Shown here: positions 8,615-20,576 of the stretch, one piece after another
How positions within the stretch are numbered: the first letter of the stretch is position 1
How the letters are laid out: each line of letters starts with the position of its first letter
Source: SABI01 sp963678555
GTDB taxonomy: Bacteria; Spirochaetota; Spirochaetia; Sphaerochaetales; Sphaerochaetaceae
Direction: 5' to 3'
DNA: 64,000 nucleotides
Assembly (NCBI GenBank): GCA_963678555.2
Contig: CAXXJA010000003.1
Location: 558,001-622,000 of the forward strand
Notes under the pieces: model-generated
Seen by the model: the letters and a program-made list of their open reading frames with translations, nothing else
What the model was told of the DNA's origin: nothing
Databases searched by the model: none
Program-made: the position numbers and the translations under genes

Positions 8615-8643
8615 TTGACAATCGAAACGAATAGGAAGATATT
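8615..8643 (+). promoter_or_regulatory. promoter of the T-box-thrS operon
   Basis: A perfect TTGACA (8615-8620) and GATATT (8638-8643) stand 17 bases apart, about 15 bases before the first stem of the T-box leader. Confidence 0.7.
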
Positions 8644-8656
8644 CAATGTAAGAGCT

Positions 8657-8966
8657 TTGACGGAGACGAGTAACCGGCAATCCGTGTGATGAGAGAGGGG
8701 CTTCCAGGCTGAGAGAGACCCGTCACGGACCGCGTGAAAACCACTCCCGAGCTGCGGTGTGAACGGCTGAGTGTTTGAACTCGAACTCTCAGCTCAAGTA
8801 TTACCGCCGTAAGCCGGCGAGAACGGCATAATGAAGGAGCCCGGATGAGAGTACTCATCTATGGGAAGTAAGGTGGAACCGCGGAAACATGAACCCTCAT
8901 GTTCTCGTCCTTACCTGAGTCGTGAAGATACGACTGTGTGAGGATGGGAATGTGAGGTTTTTTTTA
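8657..8966 (+). promoter_or_regulatory. T-box riboswitch leader, threonine-type
   Basis: A T-box leader senses the uncharged tRNA of its amino acid and opens the terminator. The invariant T-box is AGGTGGAACCGCGG at 8871-8884. Stem I includes TCCGTG/CACGGA and a distal loop with the repeated GAGAGA elements, and the specifier loop GAAAACCA holds ACC (Thr) at 8740-8742 followed by the usual purine. GTAAGG (8868-8873) can pair with CCTTAC (8909-8914) to form the antiterminator, in competition with the terminator. The gene downstream is thrS, as the specifier predicts. This is a seen, self-consistent assignment. Confidence 0.93.
8895..8965 (+). terminator. T-box controlled terminator before thrS
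   Basis: Bases 8895-8912 pair along their whole length with 8940-8957 when G-U pairs are allowed, an inner AGTCGT/ACGACT stem (8918-8923, 8930-8935) caps it, and T8 follows at 8958-8965. The left arm overlaps the antiterminator. Confidence 0.92.
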
Positions 8967-8992
8967 TTGCAACTGAAGGAGAATGAAGAGAT

Positions 8993-10735
8993 ATGAAACA
9001 GCAGATTGATGAAAAACTGGCAAGAGTACGACACAGTATGTCCCACGTGATGGCTGAGGCTGTCCTTGAGATATTTCCCGATGCCCAGATCGCTATCGGG
9101 CCGGCGATAGATAACGGCTTCTATTACGACTTCGATCTTCCCCGTTCGCTGACAAGCGAAGATCTTGATGAGATCAGTGAGAGAATGAAGAAGATCATCA
9201 GTGAGGATAAGGAGTTCAAACGGATCGTTGTCTCCCGTGATGAGGCGAAGAAGATGTTTGCAGATCAGGTCTACAAGATGGAGCTGATCGATGCGATCCC
9301 CGAAGACCAGGAGGTCTCTATCTATAATCAGGGCGGCTTTACCGACCTGTGTAGAGGGCCTCATGTCGAGAGCACCAGACAGCTCAATCCTCAGGCCTTC
9401 AAGCTTCTGAACACGGCCGGCGCCTACTGGAGAGGGAAAGAGACCAATCCCATGCTCACCCGTATCTATGCAACGGCATGGAATACTCCGAAGGAGCTCA
9501 GAGGGTACCTCAAACAGCTCGAAGAGATCGAGAAGCGTGATCACCGCAAACTCGGTAAGGAACTCGACCTGTTCAGCTTCCATGAGGAAGCAGGTCCCGG
9601 TCTTGCCTACTGGCACCCTCGAGGTATGCGTGTGAAAGGGGCAATCGAGAATTTCTGGAAGGACCAGCATTACAAGAACGGGTATGAGATGGTCGGCACT
9701 CCCCACGTCGGTAAGTCCTGGCTCTGGGAGACCAGCGGACACCTTGATTTCTACAAGGAGAGCATGTACTCACCCATGGAGATGGACAAGGCCGACTACT
9801 ATGTGAAGCCGATGAACTGTCCTTTCCATGTGATGATCTATCTCAACGGTAAGCACTCCTATCGGGAACTCCCCTTCCGTTGGGCGGAACTGGGTACCGT
9901 GTACCGGTACGAGAAGGCTGGAGCGCTGCATGGTCTGATGAGAGTCAGAGGCTTCACTCAGGATGACGCTCACCTTATCTGTACCCCTGATCAGATGGAG
10001 AGCGAGATCAGTGAAGTGTTGAGATTCAGCCTTTTCATGCTTCGCTCGTTCGGGTTTACCGATATCGCAGCCTACCTTTCCACACAGCCCGCCAAGAGCG
10101 TGGGCGAGAAGGAGAACTGGGATGCTGCAACTGAGTCTTTGAGAAAGGCTATCGAAGCTGAAGGGCTCGAGTATGAGACTGACGAAGGCGGCGGTGCCTT
10201 CTACGGACCGAAGATTGATCTCAAGGTGAAGGATGCGATCGGGCGTGAGTGGCAGCTGTCGACTGTTCAGTTTGATTTCAACCTTCCTGAGCGCTTCGAT
10301 ATGGTCTTTGTAGATAAGGACGGTACTGAGAAGCGACCGTACATGATTCATCGTGCTCTTCTGGGTTCGATTGAACGCTTCTTCGGTGTCCTTATCGAAC
10401 ATTTCGCAGGAGCCTTCCCTCTCTGGCTCTCACCTGAGCAGGTATGTATCATCCCGGTAGCCGAACACTTCAACGACTATGGACAGAAGATCCTTGCCGC
10501 ATTGAAGGAGAAGGGTATCAGAGCATATATCGATGACGGTAATGACCGGATGAACGCCAAGATCCGCAATGCACAGAATAAGAAGGTTCCTCACATGCTG
10601 ATCCTCGGAGAGAAGGAGGAGCAGGAATTGGCAGTCAGTGTCCGTTACCGTACCGGGAAACAGGATAACGGTATCTCGCTGGATGAGTATGTCTCATCTC
10701 TCGTGGCAAAGATCGATAGTCACGAAGACCTCTAA
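8993..10735 (+). CDS. thrS: threonyl-tRNA synthetase (no TGS domain)
   Basis: ThrS charges tRNA-Thr and hydrolyses Ser-tRNA-Thr. The 580-residue product begins directly with the editing domain: the metal-type HSMSH motif lies at residues 14-18 and TDLCRGPHV follows near 118. The class II core has MNCPFH with the zinc Cys, RYEKAG, RGFTQDDAHLIC, and motif 3 near MIHRALLGSIERF. A C-terminal anticodon-binding domain follows. The usual N-terminal TGS domain of about 60 residues is missing, which accounts for the short length; spirochaete ThrS proteins are known to be this size. AAGGAG about 11 bases upstream and GAAGAG closer in support ATG 8993. It is controlled by the T-box. Confidence 0.97.
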   Translation: MKQQIDEKLARVRHSMSHVMAEAVLEIFPDAQIAIGPAIDNGFYYDFDLPRSLTSEDLDEISERMKKIISEDKEFKRIVVSRDEAKKMFADQVYKMELIDAIPEDQEVSIYNQGGFTDLCRGPHVESTRQLNPQAFKLLNTAGAYWRGKETNPMLTRIYATAWNTPKELRGYLKQLEEIEKRDHRKLGKELDLFSFHEEAGPGLAYWHPRGMRVKGAIENFWKDQHYKNGYEMVGTPHVGKSWLWETSGHLDFYKESMYSPMEMDKADYYVKPMNCPFHVMIYLNGKHSYRELPFRWAELGTVYRYEKAGALHGLMRVRGFTQDDAHLICTPDQMESEISEVLRFSLFMLRSFGFTDIAAYLSTQPAKSVGEKENWDAATESLRKAIEAEGLEYETDEGGGAFYGPKIDLKVKDAIGREWQLSTVQFDFNLPERFDMVFVDKDGTEKRPYMIHRALLGSIERFFGVLIEHFAGAFPLWLSPEQVCIIPVAEHFNDYGQKILAALKEKGIRAYIDDGNDRMNAKIRNAQNKKVPHMLILGEKEEQELAVSVRYRTGKQDNGISLDEYVSSLVAKIDSHEDL

Positions 10736-10746
10736 GGGAGAGCTTC

Positions 10747-12249
10747 ATGACAAAAGATACGGCACTACGCGAGCTTGATGCTCTTGATCGGGAACTGGTT
10801 CTGCTCAGTCACATATCGTCCGCTCTGGTGTGGGACCAGGACGCCACCCCCCCCGCAGCAAAATCCGGGAGGGGGGAGCAGCTGGGCTATCTTGATGCCC
10901 AGAGTCATACCAAGGCAACCTCTGCTCAGATGGAAGAGATCCTGACAACTCTGGGAGCATCAGCAGATACACCCGAGGGCTCTGCAGATCTTCCCGAGCA
11001 TACCAGGGCAGTGATTCGTCACCGCTACCGAGAGCTTCTGAAGGAGGGAAAGCTGAGCAGTGATTTCGTGCACAACTTTTCCGTCCTGACAGCGCGGGCC
11101 CATGAGGTATGGGCCGAGGCGAGAGCACAGGATGATTTCAGTCTCTACGAACCGGTGCTGCGCGACCTGGTGGTTCTCATCCGGGAAAAGGCTGAACGGT
11201 ACGGGTACGAGGATGACCCCTATGATCCGCTTCTTGACTCCTTTGAACCGGGCATGAAGAGCGAGGAGGTCGCGACACTGTTCGGTGAGTTGAAAGGTGA
11301 TCTCTCCCAGATCCTGGAGCGGATGAGAGGGCGTGAAAGAGTTGAGGACTCTTTTCTCTACCAGAGCTATGGAAAAGAGAGTCTGAAGAAGTTCAATGCT
11401 GATGTACTGAAGGCTATGGGGTTTGATACCGACAGGGGTATCGTCTCGGAGAGCACCCATCCCTACACGATCACTCTGGGAAGTGACGATATCAGGATAA
11501 CCACGCGCTACACGGAAAAGAGCGTGCTCAGTCCGATCTATTCGATCATCCATGAAGGCGGTCATGCGCTGTATGAGATGGGTATGTCCTCTGCCTCAAA
11601 CCGGGGAACCGTTCTCGCGAACGCGCCTTCTCTCTCGTTCCATGAAAGTCAGTCCCGCTTCTGGGAGAATATCGTGGGAAGGAGCTATGCCTTCTGGCAG
11701 CATTTTTATCCGAAGTTCTCTTCGATGTTTCCTTCGCAGCTTTCGGGTGTCAGTCTTGACCAGTTCTACCGTGCAGTGAACAGGGTATCCCCCTCGGCGA
11801 TACGGGTTGATGCAGACGAAGTGACCTACTCGCTTCATATCATCCTCCGGTTCGACCTTGAGCGCAGACTGCTCAGGAAGGAACTTGAGGTCAGAGATCT
11901 CCCTCAGGCCTGGAGGGAAGGTATGAAGGAGCTCCTCGGCATCGATATAACGAATGATCGAGAGGGGGTTCTTCAGGATATCCACTGGTCGATGGGAGAA
12001 TTCGGCTACTTCCCCACCTATGCTCTGGGTAATCTTGTAGGGGCTCAGATTACCGATACGCTGAAGAAGGTGATTGATGTGGATGAGGTGGTGAGGACGG
12101 GAGATTTCGAACCTGTGCATGCCTATCTGAAAGAGCATCTCTATCAGAAGGGGGCATTATACGATCCGAAACCACTCCTTCGCCAGATAACCGGCGAAGA
12201 TCTCAAAGCTCACTATTTCAGTGACTATCTACGACAGAAATACCTGTAG
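10747..12249 (+). CDS. M32 family carboxypeptidase (Taq-type)
   Basis: The 500-residue product is a zinc metallocarboxypeptidase that trims C-terminal residues from peptides in the cytosol. The zinc site is HEGGH (IIHEGGHALYEMG), preceded by the family blocks THPYTITLGSDDIRITTRY and followed by HESQSRFWENIVGRS and IRVDADEVTYSLHI, all usual for M32. Length matches the family. It begins 11 bases after thrS with GGGAG upstream and is followed at 10 bases by pgsA, so it probably shares the T-box-controlled transcript, which would link peptide recycling to threonine shortage. That link is inference. Confidence 0.93.
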   Translation: MTKDTALRELDALDRELVLLSHISSALVWDQDATPPAAKSGRGEQLGYLDAQSHTKATSAQMEEILTTLGASADTPEGSADLPEHTRAVIRHRYRELLKEGKLSSDFVHNFSVLTARAHEVWAEARAQDDFSLYEPVLRDLVVLIREKAERYGYEDDPYDPLLDSFEPGMKSEEVATLFGELKGDLSQILERMRGRERVEDSFLYQSYGKESLKKFNADVLKAMGFDTDRGIVSESTHPYTITLGSDDIRITTRYTEKSVLSPIYSIIHEGGHALYEMGMSSASNRGTVLANAPSLSFHESQSRFWENIVGRSYAFWQHFYPKFSSMFPSQLSGVSLDQFYRAVNRVSPSAIRVDADEVTYSLHIILRFDLERRLLRKELEVRDLPQAWREGMKELLGIDITNDREGVLQDIHWSMGEFGYFPTYALGNLVGAQITDTLKKVIDVDEVVRTGDFEPVHAYLKEHLYQKGALYDPKPLLRQITGEDLKAHYFSDYLRQKYL

Positions 12250-12259
12250 GAGGCATTCA

Positions 12260-12856
12260 ATGAACCTTCCGAACAAGATAACCGTTGGACGCATCGTTCT
12301 TACTCCTTTGTTCTTCATTGCCTTTTTCCTGCCCGTCTGGTTTTCAGAGAGTCTGGGGTCCCTCTCAGCTGTCCTGATGCTCATATTGTGGGCCCTGATC
12401 GAGACGTCCGACCTTGCTGACGGGATCATCGCACGAAAGTATGGCCTGGTGACCGATCTCGGGAAGGTGATGGACCCCTTCAGTGATACCCTAGCCCGTC
12501 TGACCTATTTCGTAGCACTCGTGGCGGTAGACGTTATGCCGGTGTGGGCTTTCATTATCATCATGTACCGGGAATTCTCAATCGTATTCCTGAGAATGCT
12601 CATGATGAAGACAGGCAAGGCGGTAGCTGCGAATATCTGGGGAAAGACGAAGGCGGTGATGTACGCTGTCAGCGGCATAGCCGGTATCTTCTATGTCTCG
12701 GCCGACCGCCTGCTTGAGGGTTCTGCATGGAAGAGTACGGTAGACCCGCTCCTCCTCGCTTTATTTTCCGTCACGGCCATGGCTTCTCTGATCTCCTTTC
12801 TCACCTATGTATCTGCTATGCGAAAAAGCGGGGCTCTTTCCTCCTTATCGAGATGA
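12260..12856 (+). CDS. pgsA: CDP-alcohol phosphatidyltransferase (PgsA-like)
   Basis: This 198-residue integral membrane protein probably makes phosphatidylglycerol-phosphate from CDP-diacylglycerol and glycerol-3-phosphate. The signature D-x2-DG-x2-AR-x8-G-x3-D-x3-D is complete (SDLADGIIARK, then GKVMDPFSD). It starts with MNLPNKITVGRI, typical of PgsA, and has about six membrane segments. ATG 12260 is chosen because AGGAGG lies 6 bases upstream; an earlier in-frame start would run into the preceding gene. PgsA and other alcohol transferases share the motif, so the exact alcohol is inferred from the N-terminal sequence. A terminator-like hairpin follows. Confidence 0.88.
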   Translation: MNLPNKITVGRIVLTPLFFIAFFLPVWFSESLGSLSAVLMLILWALIETSDLADGIIARKYGLVTDLGKVMDPFSDTLARLTYFVALVAVDVMPVWAFIIIMYREFSIVFLRMLMMKTGKAVAANIWGKTKAVMYAVSGIAGIFYVSADRLLEGSAWKSTVDPLLLALFSVTAMASLISFLTYVSAMRKSGALSSLSR

Positions 12857-12887
12857 TCGTGAGAATGAAGGCTTGAAAGGGGTAAAA

Positions 12888-12928
12888 GGGGTAAAAACAA
12901 AAAAAATCAAGTTTTTTTTCAAACCCCC
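12888..12928 (+). terminator. hairpin after pgsA
   Basis: GGGG (12888-12891) with A8 (12899-12906) faces T8 (12912-12919) with CCCCC (12924-12928), giving a long stem whose loop is TCAAG. The GGGGTAAAA unit is present twice in tandem. The T run lies in the stem, so it could terminate in either direction. Confidence 0.5.
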
Positions 12929-13047
12929 TAGACGGAGTGTGCCAAAACAGGTAGTATCCCACTCGTTGCCTGTTGCAACAGCGATTCAATCGGGTTGCTG
13001 AGGTGAAACGGTGACAAACAAAATCAACAGAAAGTTAAGTGAATCAC

Positions 13048-13077
13048 TTGACAAGAACGTCTGATTTTTGCTATAAA
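13048..13077 (+). promoter_or_regulatory. rRNA operon promoter
   Basis: TTGACA (13048-13053) and TATAAA (13072-13077) are 18 bases apart, about 260 bases before the 16S gene. The remaining leader to 13337 holds no gene; it has a small CTTAAAA/TTTTAAG pairing and a CCGGTAT/ATACCGG hairpin just before the 16S start. Confidence 0.75.
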
Positions 13078-13337
13078 GATCGGGTGCCTTAAAACAAGGT
13101 ACGATGATTTTTAAGAGATTTTTGACAGAGATATAAGAGAAGAGAAGGAAGGAAAAACAGATGATGATTACCCCTCGGGGTCGTTGATCATCTGCTAAGA
13201 GGAAGTGTAAGGGCTTCCAAGTCAATTCACGAACGAAAGTGAAAAGCTAACGTTTGGTCATCCTGGAGACAGGGTGGCGCGAGAAGACAGGGGAAGGCTT
13301 AAAGTTGAATAACTCCGGTATTTATACCGGAACTTAT

Positions 13338-14876
<1,539 letters not shown>

Positions 14877-15009
14877 TCTGATAAGAAAGGTTCATCCCTG
14901 ATCTCACATCAGGGAGTAGTTAAGACAATAGGTCGTTGACCTGGCAGTGAGAGTCTGCCGAATACCCCTTACACACCTCTTTTCCTTCTCTTCTTTGATA
15001 TGTTTGTCT

Positions 15010-15083
15010 GGGCCTGTAGCTCAGGTGGTTAGAGCGCTTGCCTGATAAGCAAGAGGTCACAAGTTCAAGTCTTGTCAGGCCCA
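15010..15083 (+). tRNA. tRNA-Ile (GAT)
   Basis: The cloverleaf is complete: acceptor GGGCCTG with CAGGCCC, D arm AGCTCAGGTGG, anticodon stem TTGC/GCAA around the loop CTGATAA (anticodon GAT), and T arm with GTTCAAG. Discriminator A at 15083; CCA is not encoded. It lies alone in the 16S-23S spacer, without the frequent tRNA-Ala. Confidence 0.97.
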
Positions 15084-15189
15084 TAAAACCTGAGAAGGAA
15101 GATTGTGTGAAGCTCACCGGTCATCCTGATTGTAGGTTGATAAACATGGTTTTTTTACATGAATAGCGAAAGGATATATATGATAATAT

Positions 15190-18165
<2,976 letters not shown>

Positions 18166-18266
18166 TATTATTATATAGATCCTTTCAAGGATTCTAGGGA
18201 GAAATTCCTTAGATGTTTGCTGGTGGATACACGGACTTATCTGAGTAGTGTATCTGGAGTAAACTT

Positions 18267-18379
18267 GATCCGGTGGCCAGAGCAAAGGTGTCATACCCGT
18301 TCCCATCTCGAACACGGAAGTCAAGCCCTTTCACGCCGATGGTACTGCTTATAGCGGGAGAGTAGGTAGCTGCCGGATC
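18267..18379 (+). rRNA. rrf: 5S ribosomal RNA
   Basis: Terminal helix GATCCGG (18267-18273) pairs with CCGGATC (18373-18379), and the body has CCCGTTCCCATCTCGAAC and GGGAGAGTAGGT, which mark loops B-C and E. Length about 113 bases. The 3' end runs straight into T9. Confidence 0.95.
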
Positions 18380-18423
18380 TTTTTTTTTCCTTTTGCTCAC
18401 ACTACGTGAGTTGTATATACACT

Positions 18424-18462
18424 AAGACTGAAGTCTCACCATGAGTCCTTCAGTCTTTTTTT
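18424..18462 (+). terminator. rRNA operon terminator
   Basis: AAGACTGAAG (18424-18433) pairs with CTTCAGTCTT (18448-18457) and is capped by CTCA/TGAG; a T run follows. A first T9 run (18380-18388) right after 5S helix I may act as an earlier terminator, so the operon appears to end with two in tandem. Confidence 0.9.
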
Positions 18463-18477
18463 ATACATTTGCATGTA

Positions 18478-18506
18478 TTGCTGTTCTCTGAACGAGGACG
18501 TATACT
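18478..18506 (+). promoter_or_regulatory. promoter of the mntA-hepT operon
   Basis: TTGCTG (18478-18483) and TATACT (18501-18506) are exactly 17 bases apart. The start codon at 18516 would lie 2-4 bases after the transcription start, so the mRNA is probably leaderless; no Shine-Dalgarno stands at a usable distance. Confidence 0.6.
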
Positions 18507-18515
18507 GATTCTGTT

Positions 18516-18920
18516 ATGCTACACACCCGGGAAGAAGTGATTCAGCACATACAACCTCTACTCTTCACGTATACGAATATCGATCTCTGTATACTGTATG
18601 GGTCTGCCGCCAGGGATACGTTACATACGGGAAGTGATATCGATCTTGCCGTAGGGAGTTCCTCAGGAATCTCCTACTCGGATAGATTTACCCTCTCTCA
18701 AGAGCTTACGGCAGTGGTTGGCAGGGAAGTGACCGTACTGGATATCTCATCATTGAACGGTGTCATCTTGCAGGAAGTGCTGACAAAGGGGATTACCATA
18801 AAGAATACCGACACAGCATTCAAGGCGGAACTGCTGATACAGATGTATGAGTTTACCGAGGATCTGCTGCCAGCCTATATGGCTGGAGCGAAGAAAAGGA
18901 TCAGAGGATTTACATTATGA
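18516..18920 (+). CDS. mntA: MNT-type nucleotidyltransferase antitoxin (MntA)
   Basis: The 134-residue product is a minimal nucleotidyltransferase with the GS-x10-DxD signature (LYGSAARDT at 28-35, Gly29-Ser30; Asp41 and Asp43 in SDIDLAVG). In characterised pairs MntA neutralises HepT by adding AMP units to a tyrosine in the toxin motif. The partner hepT overlaps the stop by 4 bases (ATGA), so both are translated together. The pair stands alone just after the rRNA terminators. ATG 18516 is the first start after a good promoter; there is no ribosome-binding site, in line with a leaderless message. Function is inferred from family and gene order. Confidence 0.88.
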   Translation: MLHTREEVIQHIQPLLFTYTNIDLCILYGSAARDTLHTGSDIDLAVGSSSGISYSDRFTLSQELTAVVGREVTVLDISSLNGVILQEVLTKGITIKNTDTAFKAELLIQMYEFTEDLLPAYMAGAKKRIRGFTL

Positions 18921-19330
18921 TCGATCCGGTTGTAGAGAGAAAGTTCAGTTCCTTACAACGATGCCTTACCCGGCTCAAAGAGAAGCGTCCGGCAACACTG
19001 GCTATGATTCAGGGAGATTATGATCTACAGGATATCCTTTCGGTCAATCTTGAGAGAGCAGTGCAACTTTCGGTAGATATTGCAGCCTACATCATTTCAG
19101 AGAAGAATCTGAGGTCGACATCAACGATGGGAGGTGCGTTTGATGCACTGTGCACTGAAGGGATTATCTCGTCTGAGCTTGCTGATAATCTGCAGCGTTC
19201 AGTCGGATTCAGGAATGTGGCTGTCCATGAGTACACTGAAGTTGATTGGAAGATCCTGTTCGATGTTCTTCATAATCACCTGCATACATTCAGTGATTTT
19301 ATGAAGGTGATATATCATTACTATGAATAA
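18917..19330 (+). CDS. hepT: HEPN-domain toxin (HepT)
   Basis: The 137-residue helical protein belongs to the HEPN ribonuclease family. The active-site motif R-x4-H-x-Y is complete: Arg99, His104 and Tyr106 in RNVAVHEY; Tyr106 is the residue that MntA-type partners AMPylate. Helices at 8-22, 40-62 and 111-133 fit the four-helix bundle. It overlaps mntA by 4 bases and nothing follows on the strand. HepT toxins cleave RNA, often tRNA, when free of antitoxin. The genes look intact, with no frameshift and no lost key residue. Confidence 0.88.
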   Translation: MIDPVVERKFSSLQRCLTRLKEKRPATLAMIQGDYDLQDILSVNLERAVQLSVDIAAYIISEKNLRSTSTMGGAFDALCTEGIISSELADNLQRSVGFRNVAVHEYTEVDWKILFDVLHNHLHTFSDFMKVIYHYYE

Positions 19331-19478
19331 CACGTATCTCGTAAATCTTCCTTCGATGAAAGCACACATCTGCATTGAGCTTCTGCCGGTTTCTTCGTAT
19401 CAGCTGAGAGCATGATGTGTGCACGCCTTCAGCCTTCCTTACTATGAGTTGAGCACCTGGAATAAGCAGTAGAAAGGT

Positions 19479-20576
19479 TCAGGAGGAAAAGAGGTCATGA
19501 AATCTTTGATCGGGGGTATGATCAAACAGGTCCCTGCACGTAACACTGTAATCTTCGAATAGTTTCTGAGCCTGCTCAAGGTTTCCTGTCCTGATAAGGC
19601 TTACGAGGAGTACGTAGGTAAGCTCCTCATCTGCCTTTACGTGAGTTAGGGCTTCCCACAGGAGATTTTGAAGCTCGATTTCTGATACCCTGTCCTGCAT
19701 CAGCTGGACTGCCTTTTTCACCATTCGAATGTATATCGTTTCAAATCTGATCGCACGCTGACGACTCCATTGATACTCATTGGTCGCCAGGTATTCCCCC
19801 TTGTACAGGCTGATTGCTGATACCAGGTGATCCAGATGTTCCCCGGCTGTTTCTTCTTTACGTGTTGAGAATGATTCGAACTCAATAAAATCACAATCTA
19901 CTTGTTCGATACAGAATCTGTATCTGCCACGATCTGATTCGATGAGAGGCCGGGCTGAATACTCACTGAGTGCTTTCTTTATGTAGTATAAGGTCGTGTT
20001 GAGATTGAAGATAGCGTTATCACCACGAAAATCACCCCAGAACAAGTCTGCCAGATGTTCTCTGCTGACATATTCACCTTGACTGTCGATAAGATAGCAG
20101 AGTACTTCCTCCGCCTTACGTGTTCTGAAATGAATATCATGACCCTCGGCACGCACAGAGAATGTACCAAAGGTTTGCACTGTCAGGTCAGAATTGATAA
20201 CAGGGGAGTGTTCTGATGCAACATGAATTCGCTTTAAAGACTCCAATACTCGTTCCACTTCTATGGGCTTGACCAGATAATCAACTGCATTCAGTTTGAA
20301 GGCTTCCACTGCATAGTCAGTGAATGCAGTGATGAAGACGATAGGAAGGTGAGGGTGCATTTCCAGTAGTTTCTGTGCAGTTGTAATACCATCCTGTATT
20401 GGCATTTCTACATCCAGAAACACGATATCGGGTGTCTCCTGCGCCAAATACGTCAGTGCTTCAAATGGATTCGTAAACTCATGAACAACCTGTATAGAGC
20501 CGGTCTCCTCAAGGATTTTTTTTGTGATCCGTAAAGAGGGCCGCTCATCATCCACAAGCACAGCTTTAAATTTCAT
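19479..20576 (-). CDS. response regulator, REC plus SARP/BTAD
   Basis: The 365-residue product starts with a receiver domain: Asp9-Asp10, phosphoacceptor Asp55 in IVFLDVEMP, and the Lys in VDYLVKPIE. A winged helix of the SARP/OmpR type follows (about 130-225; HFRTRKAEEVLCYLID, NLNTTLYYIKKAL), then a helical BTAD domain to the end. This arrangement is known from Bacillus/Paenibacillus-type regulators and Clostridia. It overlaps the upstream sensor kinase gene by 4 bases, so the two are a cognate pair. A truncated paralogue lies at 27412-27867. Its targets cannot be read from the sequence. Confidence 0.85.
   Translation of the reverse strand: MKFKAVLVDDERPSLRITKKILEETGSIQVVHEFTNPFEALTYLAQETPDIVFLDVEMPIQDGITTAQKLLEMHPHLPIVFITAFTDYAVEAFKLNAVDYLVKPIEVERVLESLKRIHVASEHSPVINSDLTVQTFGTFSVRAEGHDIHFRTRKAEEVLCYLIDSQGEYVSREHLADLFWGDFRGDNAIFNLNTTLYYIKKALSEYSARPLIESDRGRYRFCIEQVDCDFIEFESFSTRKEETAGEHLDHLVSAISLYKGEYLATNEYQWSRQRAIRFETIYIRMVKKAVQLMQDRVSEIELQNLLWEALTHVKADEELTYVLLVSLIRTGNLEQAQKLFEDYSVTCRDLFDHTPDQRFHDLFSS

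Noticed and set aside
12881..12896. GGGGTAAAA tandem as a regulatory repeat
   Set aside because: Only two units; better explained as part of the hairpin after pgsA.
14920..15117. Frame antisense to tRNA-Ile (reads as LTRLELVTSCLS)
   Set aside because: A well-known artefact of antisense tRNA.
18380..18515. tRNA or small RNA after 5S
   Set aside because: Only two terminator-like structures and a promoter are seen; no cloverleaf.
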